Below, piece by piece: positions 1-7,115 of a DNA stretch of 38,003 bases. The stretch is from Bacteroidaceae bacterium. GTDB taxonomy: Bacteria > Bacteroidota > Bacteroidia > Bacteroidales > Bacteroidaceae. The stretch covers positions 1 through 38,003 of the forward strand of contig JAFQBF010000022.1 of the NCBI GenBank assembly GCA_017416735.1, in the 5' to 3' direction. Both the position numbers and the translations under genes were made by a program. Each line of letters begins with the position of its first letter. Within the stretch, counting starts at the first letter, position 1. Below the pieces are notes generated by a model that saw nothing but the letters and a program-made list of their open reading frames with translations, ran no database searches and was not told where the DNA came from.

Positions 1-314
1 CAGGTTTTACCAAACGACAAAATGTTATAACGGACAAACGGAGTGTAGCTATTCCAATTAAACGTAAAATCGCCACTTGTCGAAAATCCGACTTTAAAAC
101 CTACCGACCATTTTTCGTTAATTTGATAGCCGACAGCTGGAATGATAATGAAGAACTCATCAGTTACGCCGCCATCACGTTTATAATTTTTCCAAAAATC
201 ACTTGCATAGGATAAATTTCCTTCCACAAAGAATCCCTTGTCATCGGATTGGGCTTGCAGATTCCCAGGCATTAGCAATACTAATCCTAACAATAATAAA
301 ATAATCCGTTTCAT
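1..314 (-). CDS. Outer-membrane beta-barrel protein, N-terminal part (runs off left edge)
   Basis: The window shows 104 codons read from an ATG at 314-312, with no stop before the edge. The protein opens with a signal peptide (MKRIILLLLGLVLLMPG, cleavage probably after LQAQ). It then has alternating aromatic/polar strands, such as GFFVEGNLSYASDFW and YQINEKWSVGFKVGFST, typical of small 8- to 10-strand outer-membrane barrels (porin/OmpA-barrel-like). Its ATG overlaps the TGA of the small lipoprotein gene by four bases (ATGA, 314-311), so translation is probably coupled. It is the last visible gene of the operon that begins at 1595. The barrel assignment rests on composition and strand pattern only; a specific function cannot be given. 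Confidence 0.75.
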   Translation of the reverse strand, partial: MKRIILLLLGLVLLMPGNLQAQSDDKGFFVEGNLSYASDFWKNYKRDGGVTDEFFIIIPAVGYQINEKWSVGFKVGFSTSGDFTFNWNSYTPFVRYNILSFGKT

Positions 315-550
315 AGTTGTTTAATTTTGGGGTTGAATGTTAATAATATCCTTCCTCTTCCATTGTTTTTTTTGAATGAGTCTAAATCTTCACAGGAAAA
401 CAAAGTAAAAGCGCTGTCAGGATATAGAAATTCCTTGTTCAAGTGTGCTCTTACTTCGTTTGCTACATATCTTTCCCATTCTGTTTTTTTCTTTTCTGTA
501 CAAGCAGTTAAGAAGGTGAGGAAAACGATATTAATCCAAATCCATTTCAT
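311..550 (-). CDS. Small lipoprotein of unknown function
   Basis: A 79-residue product. I chose the ATG at 550-548 over an upstream one at 571 because it directly starts a lipoprotein signal, MKWIWINIVFLTFLTAC, with lipobox LTAC and Cys17 as the lipidated residue. The mature part is about 60 residues, rich in Lys and acidic residues (TEKKKTEWERYVANEVRAHL), then a strand-like end. No known domain is recognised. The start lies 20 nt inside the 3' end of the preceding propeller lipoprotein gene in another frame, and the stop overlaps the next ATG, so this gene is wedged between two genes with overlaps on both sides. It is probably anchored on the outer or inner membrane and works with the propeller lipoprotein or the following barrel protein; that role is inference from position. 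Confidence 0.65.
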   Translation of the reverse strand: MKWIWINIVFLTFLTACTEKKKTEWERYVANEVRAHLNKEFLYPDSAFTLFSCEDLDSFKKNNGRGRILLTFNPKIKQL

Positions 551-1595
551 ATTTGATGATAGCATAGCCACCTTTGTCTGTTAAAGCATACATTGTTTTA
601 TTGTCAGGAGTGACGGTAAGTTTGAAAATGTCTTTATCCAAAGTCAATGTATAACATTCATTGCCATCCCAATCAAAGACTCTAACGATATTACTGCACA
701 AATATCCTGAATTTGGTTGCATGTTGGTTATGTCTCCTTTCCAAATTGCATAAATGTAATCGTCTGTGGCATAATTGCTTATGCAATATCTTTTTGTTTT
801 TGGAGTACATAAACCTTGCATCTGTCCGTCTCCTATTGGCATTAAATAGATGTCGTTGGGATAAGCGGATATTGTAGTTTGAATGGTTGGCTTTCCGTTG
901 CTCAATTTGATGATGTCAATCATATCAGAAAGATGATCGCAGACTGCAATTTTCTTTCTGTCTGGTGAAATGGTTATCATAGGGTCATATAATTGGGCGT
1001 TGGCCATTTCTGTCAATTCTGGATTGATGTGCGTTTTGTCTGGGAACTTTTCATAGTGGTGTAATTCCCCGTTGTTTTCTAAAATGATGAAACGGGCTGT
1101 ATCGGTGAGATTATGGGCGAAGTAACAATCGTTCATTTTATAGGTGCTTCCAAGTACAAAAGGGGAATTCCTGTCGAGATTCCAATGAAGGTCTTCTTGC
1201 AATAATGGCTTTTCCTTTAATAAATCGTTGTAGCTGATACTGAATAACTTTTTGTTATCGATGTCATAGGTATAGATACATCTGTTTTTGTCATCCGCAT
1301 TGAATGAATCTATTCTGCGGAGTTCGGAGGGACCTTTTCCTCTGCGGATGAATGAGTTTATCCTTTCCATGTTGTGAATATTCCATACATCAAAAAGGGT
1401 ATCTCCTTCAGAATTCCCGGTTATTAACATGTCATCAATAGAGACAATATAAGAAGGCGTCCCAATAAAATTTTCGTCGTTTACTTCTGAAATCAGCACT
1501 TTTCCTGTTAATGTAATTTTTTCGGTTGTTTTTTGAGAGTGGCATCCGAAAAGGATAAAACAAAGACTAATTAGATAAAGGTTAGATTTTCTCAT
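531..1595 (-). CDS. BF3164-like (TolB-like 6-bladed beta-propeller) lipoprotein, copy A
   Basis: A 354-residue product starting with a lipoprotein signal ending in the lipobox LFGC (Cys18). The rest has the repeating blade pattern of the Bacteroidetes TolB-like/BF3164 family: GTPSYIVSIDDMLITGN, a RGKGPSELRR motif after the first blades, and the family C-terminus (IRVFDWDGNECYTL, then VTPDNKTMYALTD). No enzyme motif is visible; the family has no firmly assigned biochemical role. It is clearly paralogous to the protein at 5383-6426, sharing the IRVFDW..GN..C and VTPD.KT.YA blocks. It is first in an operon with a small lipoprotein and a barrel protein. Its promoter lies at 1655-1662 and is preceded by an array of short boxes. 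It sits downstream of the TPR-TM-HTH regulator, which probably controls it. Confidence 0.85.
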   Translation of the reverse strand: MRKSNLYLISLCFILFGCHSQKTTEKITLTGKVLISEVNDENFIGTPSYIVSIDDMLITGNSEGDTLFDVWNIHNMERINSFIRRGKGPSELRRIDSFNADDKNRCIYTYDIDNKKLFSISYNDLLKEKPLLQEDLHWNLDRNSPFVLGSTYKMNDCYFAHNLTDTARFIILENNGELHHYEKFPDKTHINPELTEMANAQLYDPMITISPDRKKIAVCDHLSDMIDIIKLSNGKPTIQTTISAYPNDIYLMPIGDGQMQGLCTPKTKRYCISNYATDDYIYAIWKGDITNMQPNSGYLCSNIVRVFDWDGNECYTLTLDKDIFKLTVTPDNKTMYALTDKGGYAIIKYEMDLD

Positions 1596-1654
1596 ATAAA
1601 TATCAGATTACTTTTTTAGTTTTAATAAACGATAATAGCTTTAAGTTCCTGTCG

Positions 1655-1662
1655 CAAATTTA
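1655..1662 (-). promoter_or_regulatory. -7 promoter box of propeller lipoprotein A
   Basis: TAAATTTG on the minus strand matches the Bacteroides -7 consensus TAnnTTTG, about 60 nt before the ATG. No TTTG is present 19-21 nt upstream, so the -33 element looks poor. That is what one expects of an activator-dependent promoter; the box array at 1693-1775 starts 31 nt upstream of this -7 box. Confidence 0.6.
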
Positions 1663-1692
1663 GGGAATAAATTAGGAATAGGAGTTAAAACG

Positions 1693-1775
1693 CAATTTAC
1701 AAATAATTTACTTGTTGTTGTAAATTGATCGTAAATTGTGCTTTTGGGGTGTGTAAATTGGATGATTAAATTTAC
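1693..1775. repeat. Array of six GTAAATT-type boxes upstream of lipoprotein A
   Basis: Six copies of an 8-nt box occur in 83 bp. CAATTTAC is at 1693-1700, TAATTTAC at 1704-1711, GTAAATTG at 1720-1727, 1731-1738 and 1753-1760, and AAATTTAC at 1768-1775. The first two (and the last) face one way, the middle three the other. Start-to-start spacings of 11, 11 and 22 nt place boxes on the same DNA face. The array lies between the stop of the TPR-TM-HTH regulator and the -7 box of lipoprotein A, so it is a likely operator. AT-rich composition could produce some copies by chance, but not easily the spacing plus its conservation in the second cassette. Confidence 0.55.
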
Positions 1776-1803
1776 AAAGGAATTAATGATGGATCATAAG
1801 CCC

Positions 1804-3546
1804 TTATAAATCAAGGATGAATCTGTCCAACTCTTCAGCCTTGCCTTCTTCCCCGTGCATTTTCTTAAAGAGACGGGTGCGGGCTAACGTGACCGCCGAG
1901 CGGCTACGTCTTACTAATGTGGCTATATCGCTGGTAGGGATGGATATTTTGATGAGACAGCAGATGTTCAGCTCCATCGTCGAGATCTTGGGACAATAGG
2001 TGTAGAGCTTTTCGGAAAAGTTAGGGTAAGCCTCGTTGATTGCCTTTGCCAGTTCCACCCAATCATTGTCCGTTAGATTGATTCCGCTATCGTGACAGGC
2101 GTTGTGGAAACGGAGGTATATGCGGCTTTGCTGTAAGCCTCTTATCCGTAATTCCTGCTCAGTCTTGGCGGCTTCTATCTGCTGGTTGGTAATTTCCAGA
2201 CTTGCTTTTTGTGCCTGTTTTTGTTGGCGTTCCAATTCATTGATATGGTTGTCTTTCGCAAGCAGTTCTTTTTCCAGTACCTCAATCTTCTTTCGGTTTT
2301 CTTCCATTGCCTCTTGGCTTTGGGCATATCGTTTTTCTTCCAGTTCCTTGATTCTTTCAGCTTGTCGGGCAGCCGTTTCCTGCCTTTGCTTGATGTAAAA
2401 ATAGTATGCCACGGTTATGGCTATACTTATCGTCAAGATGGCCGCCAAGATATATATAAAGAACAGCTTTTGGGCATTCGCTTCTTTCAGACGATAGTTC
2501 TTTTGTTCGGTATGTTGATAATTGTATAGGGTGTTCATCTTGGCGATGGCTTCCGTTGCAGTTGTTCGTTTGATGGAGTCGTCCAGTGCGTTGGCTGCAT
2601 GGTAGTGTTCCATAGCCTTTTGCGGCTTGTTTTGCTTCATCAAAACTTGAAAGAGGTGATGATGGGCATGATATTGTTTGTGTAAATCACCATATTGTAA
2701 CGCGCGTAAATAATAATACTTCGCAGAGTCTAATTTGTTTTCCTCTTCATAAACGGTTCCAATAATGAGATTGACATTAACGGCCTTGGGGTTATAGTTG
2801 AATGCCGTAAGTAACATTTGCTTGCCTTTTTCTTTGTTTATGTGGTGGTAAATAGCGCCAAATTCTCCTAAAACAGTATGATATCTATGATGGTTGCTGT
2901 CGGATAATGCTGTTTCACAGCTCTCTTGGTAATAATGCAAGGCACTGTCCATCTGATTTTTTGCATCATACATTCGTGCGATATCTCGCAAGGCATACGA
3001 TGTCCGGTTCTTCTTGCCTTGCAACAGATATTGCTGAACGGATTGTTTGTTGGCTTCCAGCGATTCGTCATACAGCCCTTGGTGGGCAAAAAGAGTACCC
3101 ATCTGGTTGTAGGTGCGGGCAAAGAGGTCGCAGGGCGGATAGCCTTCGCCCAACTGGAGCACCTGCTGGAAGGCTTTCAGCGCACGGGGCGCATCGTTCA
3201 GATCACGATATGCGCTACCTTGGTAGTAATAGGCCAACATTTGCTTGTCCTTGTCGTCGGTTTCATCATAAAAGGCCACGATGCGGTTGATGAGCGAATC
3301 GGATGTAGGCTTCATGTAGAGCTTGTCTTTTGCCTGATGGGTAAGCAGGTGGTAGTACATCCGTGTCTCTTCGGGTTGTGTGCTGATGGAGTCGGCGTAT
3401 GCCGTGAGCAGCTGCAAAGCACTGTCCGGATGTGTATCCATGCAGCTTTCGGCACGCTGGATGGCTTCCGGATAATCCTTGTACTGTTGGCAAGCAAAGG
3501 TGCTGACGGAAAGGATAATAGTCAATATGTGTATGAGTTTCTTCAT
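1804..3546 (-). CDS. TPR - transmembrane - coiled coil - HTH one-component regulator
   Basis: A 580-residue product. I chose the ATG at 3546 because it starts a signal/lipoprotein-like segment (MKKLIHILTIILSVSTFAC); an upstream ATG at 3576 lies inside hipA. Residues about 24-340 form TPR-like helical hairpins (DSLINRIV, LAYYYQGSAYRDL, TYNQMGTLFAHQGLYDESLEA). A single membrane segment lies at about 361-386 (FFIYILAAILTISIAITVAY), followed by a long charged coiled coil (about 390-475). A C-terminal helix-turn-helix resembling the LuxR/GerE type lies at about 518-562 (ICCLIKISIPTSDIATLV, then SAVTLARTRLFKKM). Inferred topology: periplasmic TPR sensor, cytoplasmic DNA-binding end. It starts 4 nt after the hipA stop and precedes the propeller lipoprotein operon it probably regulates. 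Residues 24-167 are about 92% identical to the truncated protein at 6435-7100. Confidence 0.8.
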   Translation of the reverse strand: MKKLIHILTIILSVSTFACQQYKDYPEAIQRAESCMDTHPDSALQLLTAYADSISTQPEETRMYYHLLTHQAKDKLYMKPTSDSLINRIVAFYDETDDKDKQMLAYYYQGSAYRDLNDAPRALKAFQQVLQLGEGYPPCDLFARTYNQMGTLFAHQGLYDESLEANKQSVQQYLLQGKKNRTSYALRDIARMYDAKNQMDSALHYYQESCETALSDSNHHRYHTVLGEFGAIYHHINKEKGKQMLLTAFNYNPKAVNVNLIIGTVYEEENKLDSAKYYYLRALQYGDLHKQYHAHHHLFQVLMKQNKPQKAMEHYHAANALDDSIKRTTATEAIAKMNTLYNYQHTEQKNYRLKEANAQKLFFIYILAAILTISIAITVAYYFYIKQRQETAARQAERIKELEEKRYAQSQEAMEENRKKIEVLEKELLAKDNHINELERQQKQAQKASLEITNQQIEAAKTEQELRIRGLQQSRIYLRFHNACHDSGINLTDNDWVELAKAINEAYPNFSEKLYTYCPKISTMELNICCLIKISIPTSDIATLVRRSRSAVTLARTRLFKKMHGEEGKAEELDRFILDL

Positions 3547-3550
3547 CTCT

Positions 3551-4666
3551 TTATTTCTTTGCAAAATTATAGTCATTCGACAAAATATCTCCTACTCCTT
3601 CCATTACTTCATGAATCATGTCCAAGGCTTTTTTTCGAAGAATACGGATGCTCTCTCCCACTATTAGCATGTCTTCTATCGTAGGGCGGCCGTTGTTGTT
3701 GACCGATGTGGCATGTTCGCCATTGTACCCGTTTGCGCATAGGGTCAAATCGTATGCAGGTGCCAATTCCCATATCCCCTCCCGGCAGATAAAGCTGAAA
3801 TTCTTGGCATGGTCATCCTTGTTGTCTGTCAGTACATTGAACACCATGCGACGGAACATTTCCTCTACTTGGTCCGGAGCTTGTGTCAGATAGCCTGTCA
3901 GATGCAACAAAGTCTTGTAATCCAATGTCGGTTGGTGGATGGAAATACCCAACAAGGCACCTGCGGTAGCTATATGCATCCGTTTCCCGTCTTCTATGTC
4001 AAAACGCTTGGTCGCAAAATATTTCCCTTTCAATAATTTGAAGTCAGGCACACGGATACCGCATGCACGGGCTGCTTCATTGTATCGGTATTCCATCAAT
4101 CCCATATCCTTGGAATCGTAAGTGTGCCGGAATTTGACCAGCCATGAACCTTCTTCATCCTTTAACAGACATTTGGGGCGGCATCCGCCGGAGTTGCCGC
4201 TATTGAAGTAAAGCACGTCTTCGTCCTTGTCCGACTTTTCCGACAAGACATCCAATGCCATTTGTTGCAAATCGTCCAATTGGGGAAGGGACTTTTCTTC
4301 TCCGATAAATGTTTCAGGCACATAGCACAAAGCACCCATTCCCGAACGGCCAATCATACTCAATCGCTGTACGGGAGTGAGCGAAGCGTCATCTATTCCT
4401 TGCTTTTTCAGCAGGCGATGGAGCAGATAACGTCCGTAACCATCGGGAAGGCTGTCTTCGAAGACACCGAAATTCCCCCAAAAGGGTTCTGGCTTTGCCA
4501 AAAACAAATCGGACTTTAAAGGGAGCTCCAAAGGAGATATGGAGAATCCTTCTGCCAACCATTCTTTAGTATATTGGAAAGCACAACACCGGTTATCGGG
4601 GGTCATAGCCAGTTCCCCAACTTTCCGGTTGTGGTACGTTACGGCAAGCTTATTGACTAATTTCAT
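3551..4666 (-). CDS. hipA: HipA-family serine/threonine kinase toxin
   Basis: A 371-residue product of the HipA family of type II toxin-antitoxin kinases. The HipA N-terminal subdomain (about 1-105) is in the same chain. The Ser-containing loop NSGNSGGCRPK at 156-166 matches the family S-x-GGARPK loop, where HipA autophosphorylates; the usual Ala is Cys here. Lys178 (VKFR) is the likely ATP-binding lysine, the catalytic loop is NKDDHAKNF (282-290), and the metal-binding motif is APAYDLT (302-308). All kinase residues look intact. HipA of E. coli phosphorylates glutamyl-tRNA synthetase; the target here is unknown. It overlaps the end of hipB by 17 nt. Its stop lies 4 nt before the TPR regulator start, so read-through into that regulator is likely. 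Confidence 0.9.
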   Translation of the reverse strand: MKLVNKLAVTYHNRKVGELAMTPDNRCCAFQYTKEWLAEGFSISPLELPLKSDLFLAKPEPFWGNFGVFEDSLPDGYGRYLLHRLLKKQGIDDASLTPVQRLSMIGRSGMGALCYVPETFIGEEKSLPQLDDLQQMALDVLSEKSDKDEDVLYFNSGNSGGCRPKCLLKDEEGSWLVKFRHTYDSKDMGLMEYRYNEAARACGIRVPDFKLLKGKYFATKRFDIEDGKRMHIATAGALLGISIHQPTLDYKTLLHLTGYLTQAPDQVEEMFRRMVFNVLTDNKDDHAKNFSFICREGIWELAPAYDLTLCANGYNGEHATSVNNNGRPTIEDMLIVGESIRILRKKALDMIHEVMEGVGDILSNDYNFAKK

Positions 4667-4976
4667 TGCGACCTCTCTTTCTGTTCTTGTTCCGGTTTAT
4701 TCTGTCCAGTTCCTCCATGGTGCTGTATTGGGGTTCGGAAAGCAGCTTCTTGATGTCGTTGCTATACCCCAAAGCTTTTGCCAAAGCCACATAAGAGGAT
4801 AGGGATAACGTATGCTTCTGTTCAAATTTGGCAATTGTAGGTGTGGGTACACCGCTCAATTCGGAAAGGGCTTCACGCGAAAGTCCTTTTTCCAGACGGC
4901 GCTGCTGCAGGTTTCTTGCCAATATTGCAAGCAGTTCCTTGGGGGTGTCGATGTCGAATCCGTAAATCAATTGCAT
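4650..4976 (-). CDS. hipB: HipB-like XRE-family antitoxin
   Basis: A 108-residue protein with one Cro/C1-type helix-turn-helix at about 15-72 (LARNLQQRRLEKGLSREALS, then SGVPTPTIAKFEQ and YVALAKALGY). The C-terminal 20 residues are very basic (RINRNKNRKRGRNE), which may add DNA contacts. It precedes and overlaps hipA, the standard antitoxin-first order. Its promoter is excellent: -33 TTTG at 5065-5062 and -7 TATCTTTG at 5041-5034 with a 20-nt spacer. A perfect GATAC-4-GTATC inverted repeat lies right after the -7 box, the layout of an autorepressed toxin-antitoxin promoter. The antitoxin presumably binds there and also neutralises HipA by direct contact, as in known pairs. Confidence 0.88.
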   Translation of the reverse strand: MQLIYGFDIDTPKELLAILARNLQQRRLEKGLSREALSELSGVPTPTIAKFEQKHTLSLSSYVALAKALGYSNDIKKLLSEPQYSTMEELDRINRNKNRKRGRNEISQ

Positions 4977-5014
4977 ATAATAGTATCTGTTAACGGCTTA
5001 AATCCTTTTTATTT

Positions 5015-5028
5015 GATACGATTGTATC
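5015..5028. promoter_or_regulatory. Probable HipB operator (inverted repeat)
   Basis: GATACGATTGTATC is a perfect 5-bp inverted repeat with a 4-nt spacer. It starts about 6 nt downstream of the -7 box of the hipBA promoter, so it covers the expected transcription start; bound repressor would block initiation. A further half site, AGATAC on the minus strand, lies near 4983-4988. Assignment to HipB is inference from position. Confidence 0.6.
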
Positions 5029-5033
5029 TTATG

Positions 5034-5065
5034 CAAAGATAATGAATTGTTGTGTATAGACCAAA
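5034..5065 (-). promoter_or_regulatory. hipBA promoter
   Basis: Minus-strand TTTG at 5065-5062 (-33) and TATCTTTG at 5041-5034 (-7), separated by 20 nt, fit the Bacteroides consensus fully. The leader to the hipB ATG is about 50 nt. Confidence 0.75.
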
Positions 5066-5184
5066 TGGATTTTATAAAAGTTCGCTGATTGGTGTGAACA
5101 TTGATGGTCAAACCCGTAGCATCGGTGACTGGAAGGTTGTGGAAGGATAATCCTTCAATGATTCAGACTATTTGATAATCAATA

Positions 5185-5228
5185 CATTTACGATGACGGA
5201 ATCCTTCAAGGATCCGTCATCGTAAATG
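5185..5228. repeat. 44-nt near-perfect inverted repeat
   Basis: The arms CATTTACGATGACGGA and TCCGTCATCGTAAATG are exact complements and continue through AATCCTT/AAGGA with a single bulged A, leaving almost no loop. No T-run follows on either strand, so it is not a standard intrinsic terminator. It lies about 155 nt downstream of lipoprotein B and 120 nt upstream of the hipBA promoter. It could be a 3'-end stabiliser, a protein site or a recombination scar. Confidence 0.7.
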
Positions 5229-5382
5229 TCCCCACTCCAGAAAGCCTGACTTAAAGAATTGACAGTTGTTCTATGTAATTTTCTGCTTCTTCTTTCATTT
5301 GCATAGTTGCAGTAGATTCCACTTTTTAGAAATGTGGCATGAAGTGAAAAATAGGCATAATAGTAATATCGTTGTAATGGTC

Positions 5383-6426
5383 TTACATCTCATATTTCAA
5401 AATGCTATATCCGTTTTCAGATTCATTGATGGCATACAATGTTTTTCCGTCAGGTGTCACCTTTATTTCCTGAACGGGCTTGTCCAATTTTATGATTTTG
5501 CACATATTACCTTTCCAATCAAATACTCTGATAGTGGAAGAATGCATTTTTTTCCCTCCTAAGTCTTTATAAGGGATACCTATATGTAAAGCGTATATAT
5601 TTTTTTCGGTACTGGTGATACTTGCATAGTGCATAATGGTTCTTGGACTAATGGCACTTGCTACCACATGTTCTCCATATTGTATGGCTTCTATGTCATT
5701 GGGTAGTTGTTTTCTGATAGATTTGGTTACCAATTGGCCATTTGGAGTTAATTGGGCTATTGTCAAAATATCGGCATAGCTATAAACAAAGGCTGCTTTC
5801 TTTCCTTCGGGGGAAACTGTAGCTGTGGGGGTGTACAGTGAACCGTTTGCCCAATCTGACAATCGCTCGTCTGTTGCCTTCTTGTCGGGAAGAGGCTCGT
5901 GGAAATCCATGAATGTTCCGTTTGCAGAAAAATGGGCCAGCATACCTCCACTTGAAGAGTTTCCTGCTATAATTTCGTTATTGGCTAACTTGCCCCACCA
6001 GTTGTTTAGATATACAGAATCGTTGGGTGCGCACTCATATTTGAAGATTGTTTCAATTTGCGGTTTGTTTGTTATGTTGCTAAAACAATATAGACTATTC
6101 TTTCGGACATCAGGTGCATATACGCAATTGTTTTTTCTGTCATATTGCATATGGACGACAAACAAGGCCTCCTTGGGACCCTGTCCTTTGGGTAGGAAGC
6201 GGTTGATATAGTTGCCTTTGTAGTCAAATACATCAATGATAGTGTCAAGGTCCAAATTGCTTATTAGGATGTTTTTGTCTGTGAGGCAAATTTCGCTGGG
6301 CTTTCTCAGCATAGAGTCGGGGATAAGCTCTTGGGATGCAAGATGCTCAACCTCTAATACCTTATTGTTGTCGTTGCAAGAAAAGAGAGAGAAGAGTACT
6401 GTTAAAAGAAATACATATTTTTTCAT
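5383..6426 (-). CDS. BF3164-like (TolB-like 6-bladed beta-propeller) lipoprotein, copy B
   Basis: A 347-residue product. Among several in-frame ATGs (6474, 6438, 6429, 6426) I chose 6426 because it gives a compact lipoprotein signal, MKKYVFLLTVLFSLFSC, with Cys17 lipidated and NDNN following. The blades carry the same landmarks as copy A: KGQGPKEAL in place of KGPSELR, and the end block IRVFDWKGNMCKI / VTPDGKTLYAINE. Overall identity to copy A is moderate, so this is an old duplication. There is no catalytic motif; the family is probably a surface- or periplasm-facing sensor or binding protein, which is inference. No small lipoprotein or barrel gene follows, unlike copy A. It is preceded by the truncated regulator, whose frame ends 8 nt before this start. 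Confidence 0.82.
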   Translation of the reverse strand: MKKYVFLLTVLFSLFSCNDNNKVLEVEHLASQELIPDSMLRKPSEICLTDKNILISNLDLDTIIDVFDYKGNYINRFLPKGQGPKEALFVVHMQYDRKNNCVYAPDVRKNSLYCFSNITNKPQIETIFKYECAPNDSVYLNNWWGKLANNEIIAGNSSSGGMLAHFSANGTFMDFHEPLPDKKATDERLSDWANGSLYTPTATVSPEGKKAAFVYSYADILTIAQLTPNGQLVTKSIRKQLPNDIEAIQYGEHVVASAISPRTIMHYASITSTEKNIYALHIGIPYKDLGGKKMHSSTIRVFDWKGNMCKIIKLDKPVQEIKVTPDGKTLYAINESENGYSILKYEM

Positions 6427-6434
6427 CATACATT

Positions 6435-7100
6435 TCATTTTATGGGTGAATATAAATAGGAATTTGCTATCCAAATGATCTTCTTCTGCGAAATTAGGAA
6501 ATTAGTATGAAACGGAAAGACGAATGCGGTTAACAAATAATTTACTTTTTGCAAAAAGGGTTTCAAAGACGTTGGCAAGATGAATTGTTCTGCTGCCTTC
6601 TTGTTTGCTTCCAGCGATTCATCATACAGTCCTTGGTGGGCAAAAAGAGTACCCATTTGGTTGTAGGTGCGGGCAAAGAGGTCGCAAGGCGGGTATCCTT
6701 CGCCCAAGTCGAGCACTTGTTGGAAGGCTTTCAGTGCACGGGGTGCATCGTTCAGGTCACGATATACACTGCCTTGGTAGTAATAGGCCAACATCTGCTT
6801 GTCCTTGTCGTCGGTTTCATCATAAAAGGTCACGATGCGGTTGATGAGCGAATCGGATTCGGGCTTTATGTAGAGCTTGTCTTTTGCCTGATGGGTAAGC
6901 AGGTGGTAATACATCCGTGTCTCTTCGGACTGTATGCCGATGGAGTCGGCATAAGCGGACAGGTAATGTAAAGCACTGTCCGGATGTGTATCCATGCAGT
7001 TTTCGGCACGCTGGATGGCTTCCGGATAATCCTGATGTCGGGCGCATCCTGCACAGAAGATGACCCACAGGAGGAGCAGATATGTGAGATGTTTGCCCAT
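6435..7100 (-). pseudogene. Truncated TPR regulator (N-terminal third only)
   Basis: A 221-codon frame starting with a lipoprotein signal ending in CAGC (Cys19), MGKHLTYLLLLWVIFCAGC. Residues about 24-167 match the intact regulator at 1804-3546 almost residue for residue (about 12 differences in 144). Homology stops sharply after GLYDESLEANK. The last 50 or so residues (AEQFILPTSLKPF, ending SYLYSPIK) are read from what is intergenic DNA in the other cassette, including the operator box TAATTTAC. The membrane segment, coiled coil and DNA-binding domain are gone, so it cannot act as a regulator. Promoter and signal peptide remain, so a short secreted TPR lipoprotein may still be made. The most economical reading is a deletion from codon about 170 into the box array. 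Confidence 0.8.
6489..6545. promoter_or_regulatory. Promoter and remnant box pair of lipoprotein B
   Basis: On the minus strand TAATTTCG (6496-6489) is a one-mismatch -7 box. Upstream lie a degenerate box CGGTTAAC (6527-6534) and a good box TAATTTAC (6538-6545). Their distances from the -7 box (31 and 42 nt) equal those of the first two boxes of cassette A exactly, whereas most of the sequence between box and promoter has diverged. The four distal boxes of cassette A are missing here. Confidence 0.5.
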
Positions 7101-7107
7101 ACGGGTG

Positions 7108-7115
7108 CAAAAATA
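7108..7115 (-). promoter_or_regulatory. -7 box of the truncated regulator
   Basis: TATTTTTG on the minus strand, 7 nt before the ATG, matches TAnnTTTG. The position 20 nt upstream holds only a TTTT run, so the -33 element is weak. The transcript would have a very short leader. Confidence 0.5.

Larger units (their letters stand above)
4977..5382. other. Non-coding gap between lipoprotein B and hipB
   Basis: A 406-bp gap without a convincing gene. It holds the hipBA promoter and operator, a small palindrome GAAGGATAATCCTTC at 5142-5156, a 44-nt hairpin at 5185-5228, and a 17-codon reading frame on the minus strand (5304-5251, MQMKEEAENYIEQLSIL) that may be the tail of a decayed gene. The fully intact second cassette continues into a small lipoprotein and a barrel protein; nothing of those is recognisable here. 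Confidence 0.6.

Noticed and set aside
1693-1775. GTAAATT boxes as a CRISPR array
   Set aside because: Units are 8 nt in both orientations with 3- to 14-nt gaps and no cas genes; far too short for CRISPR repeats and spacers.
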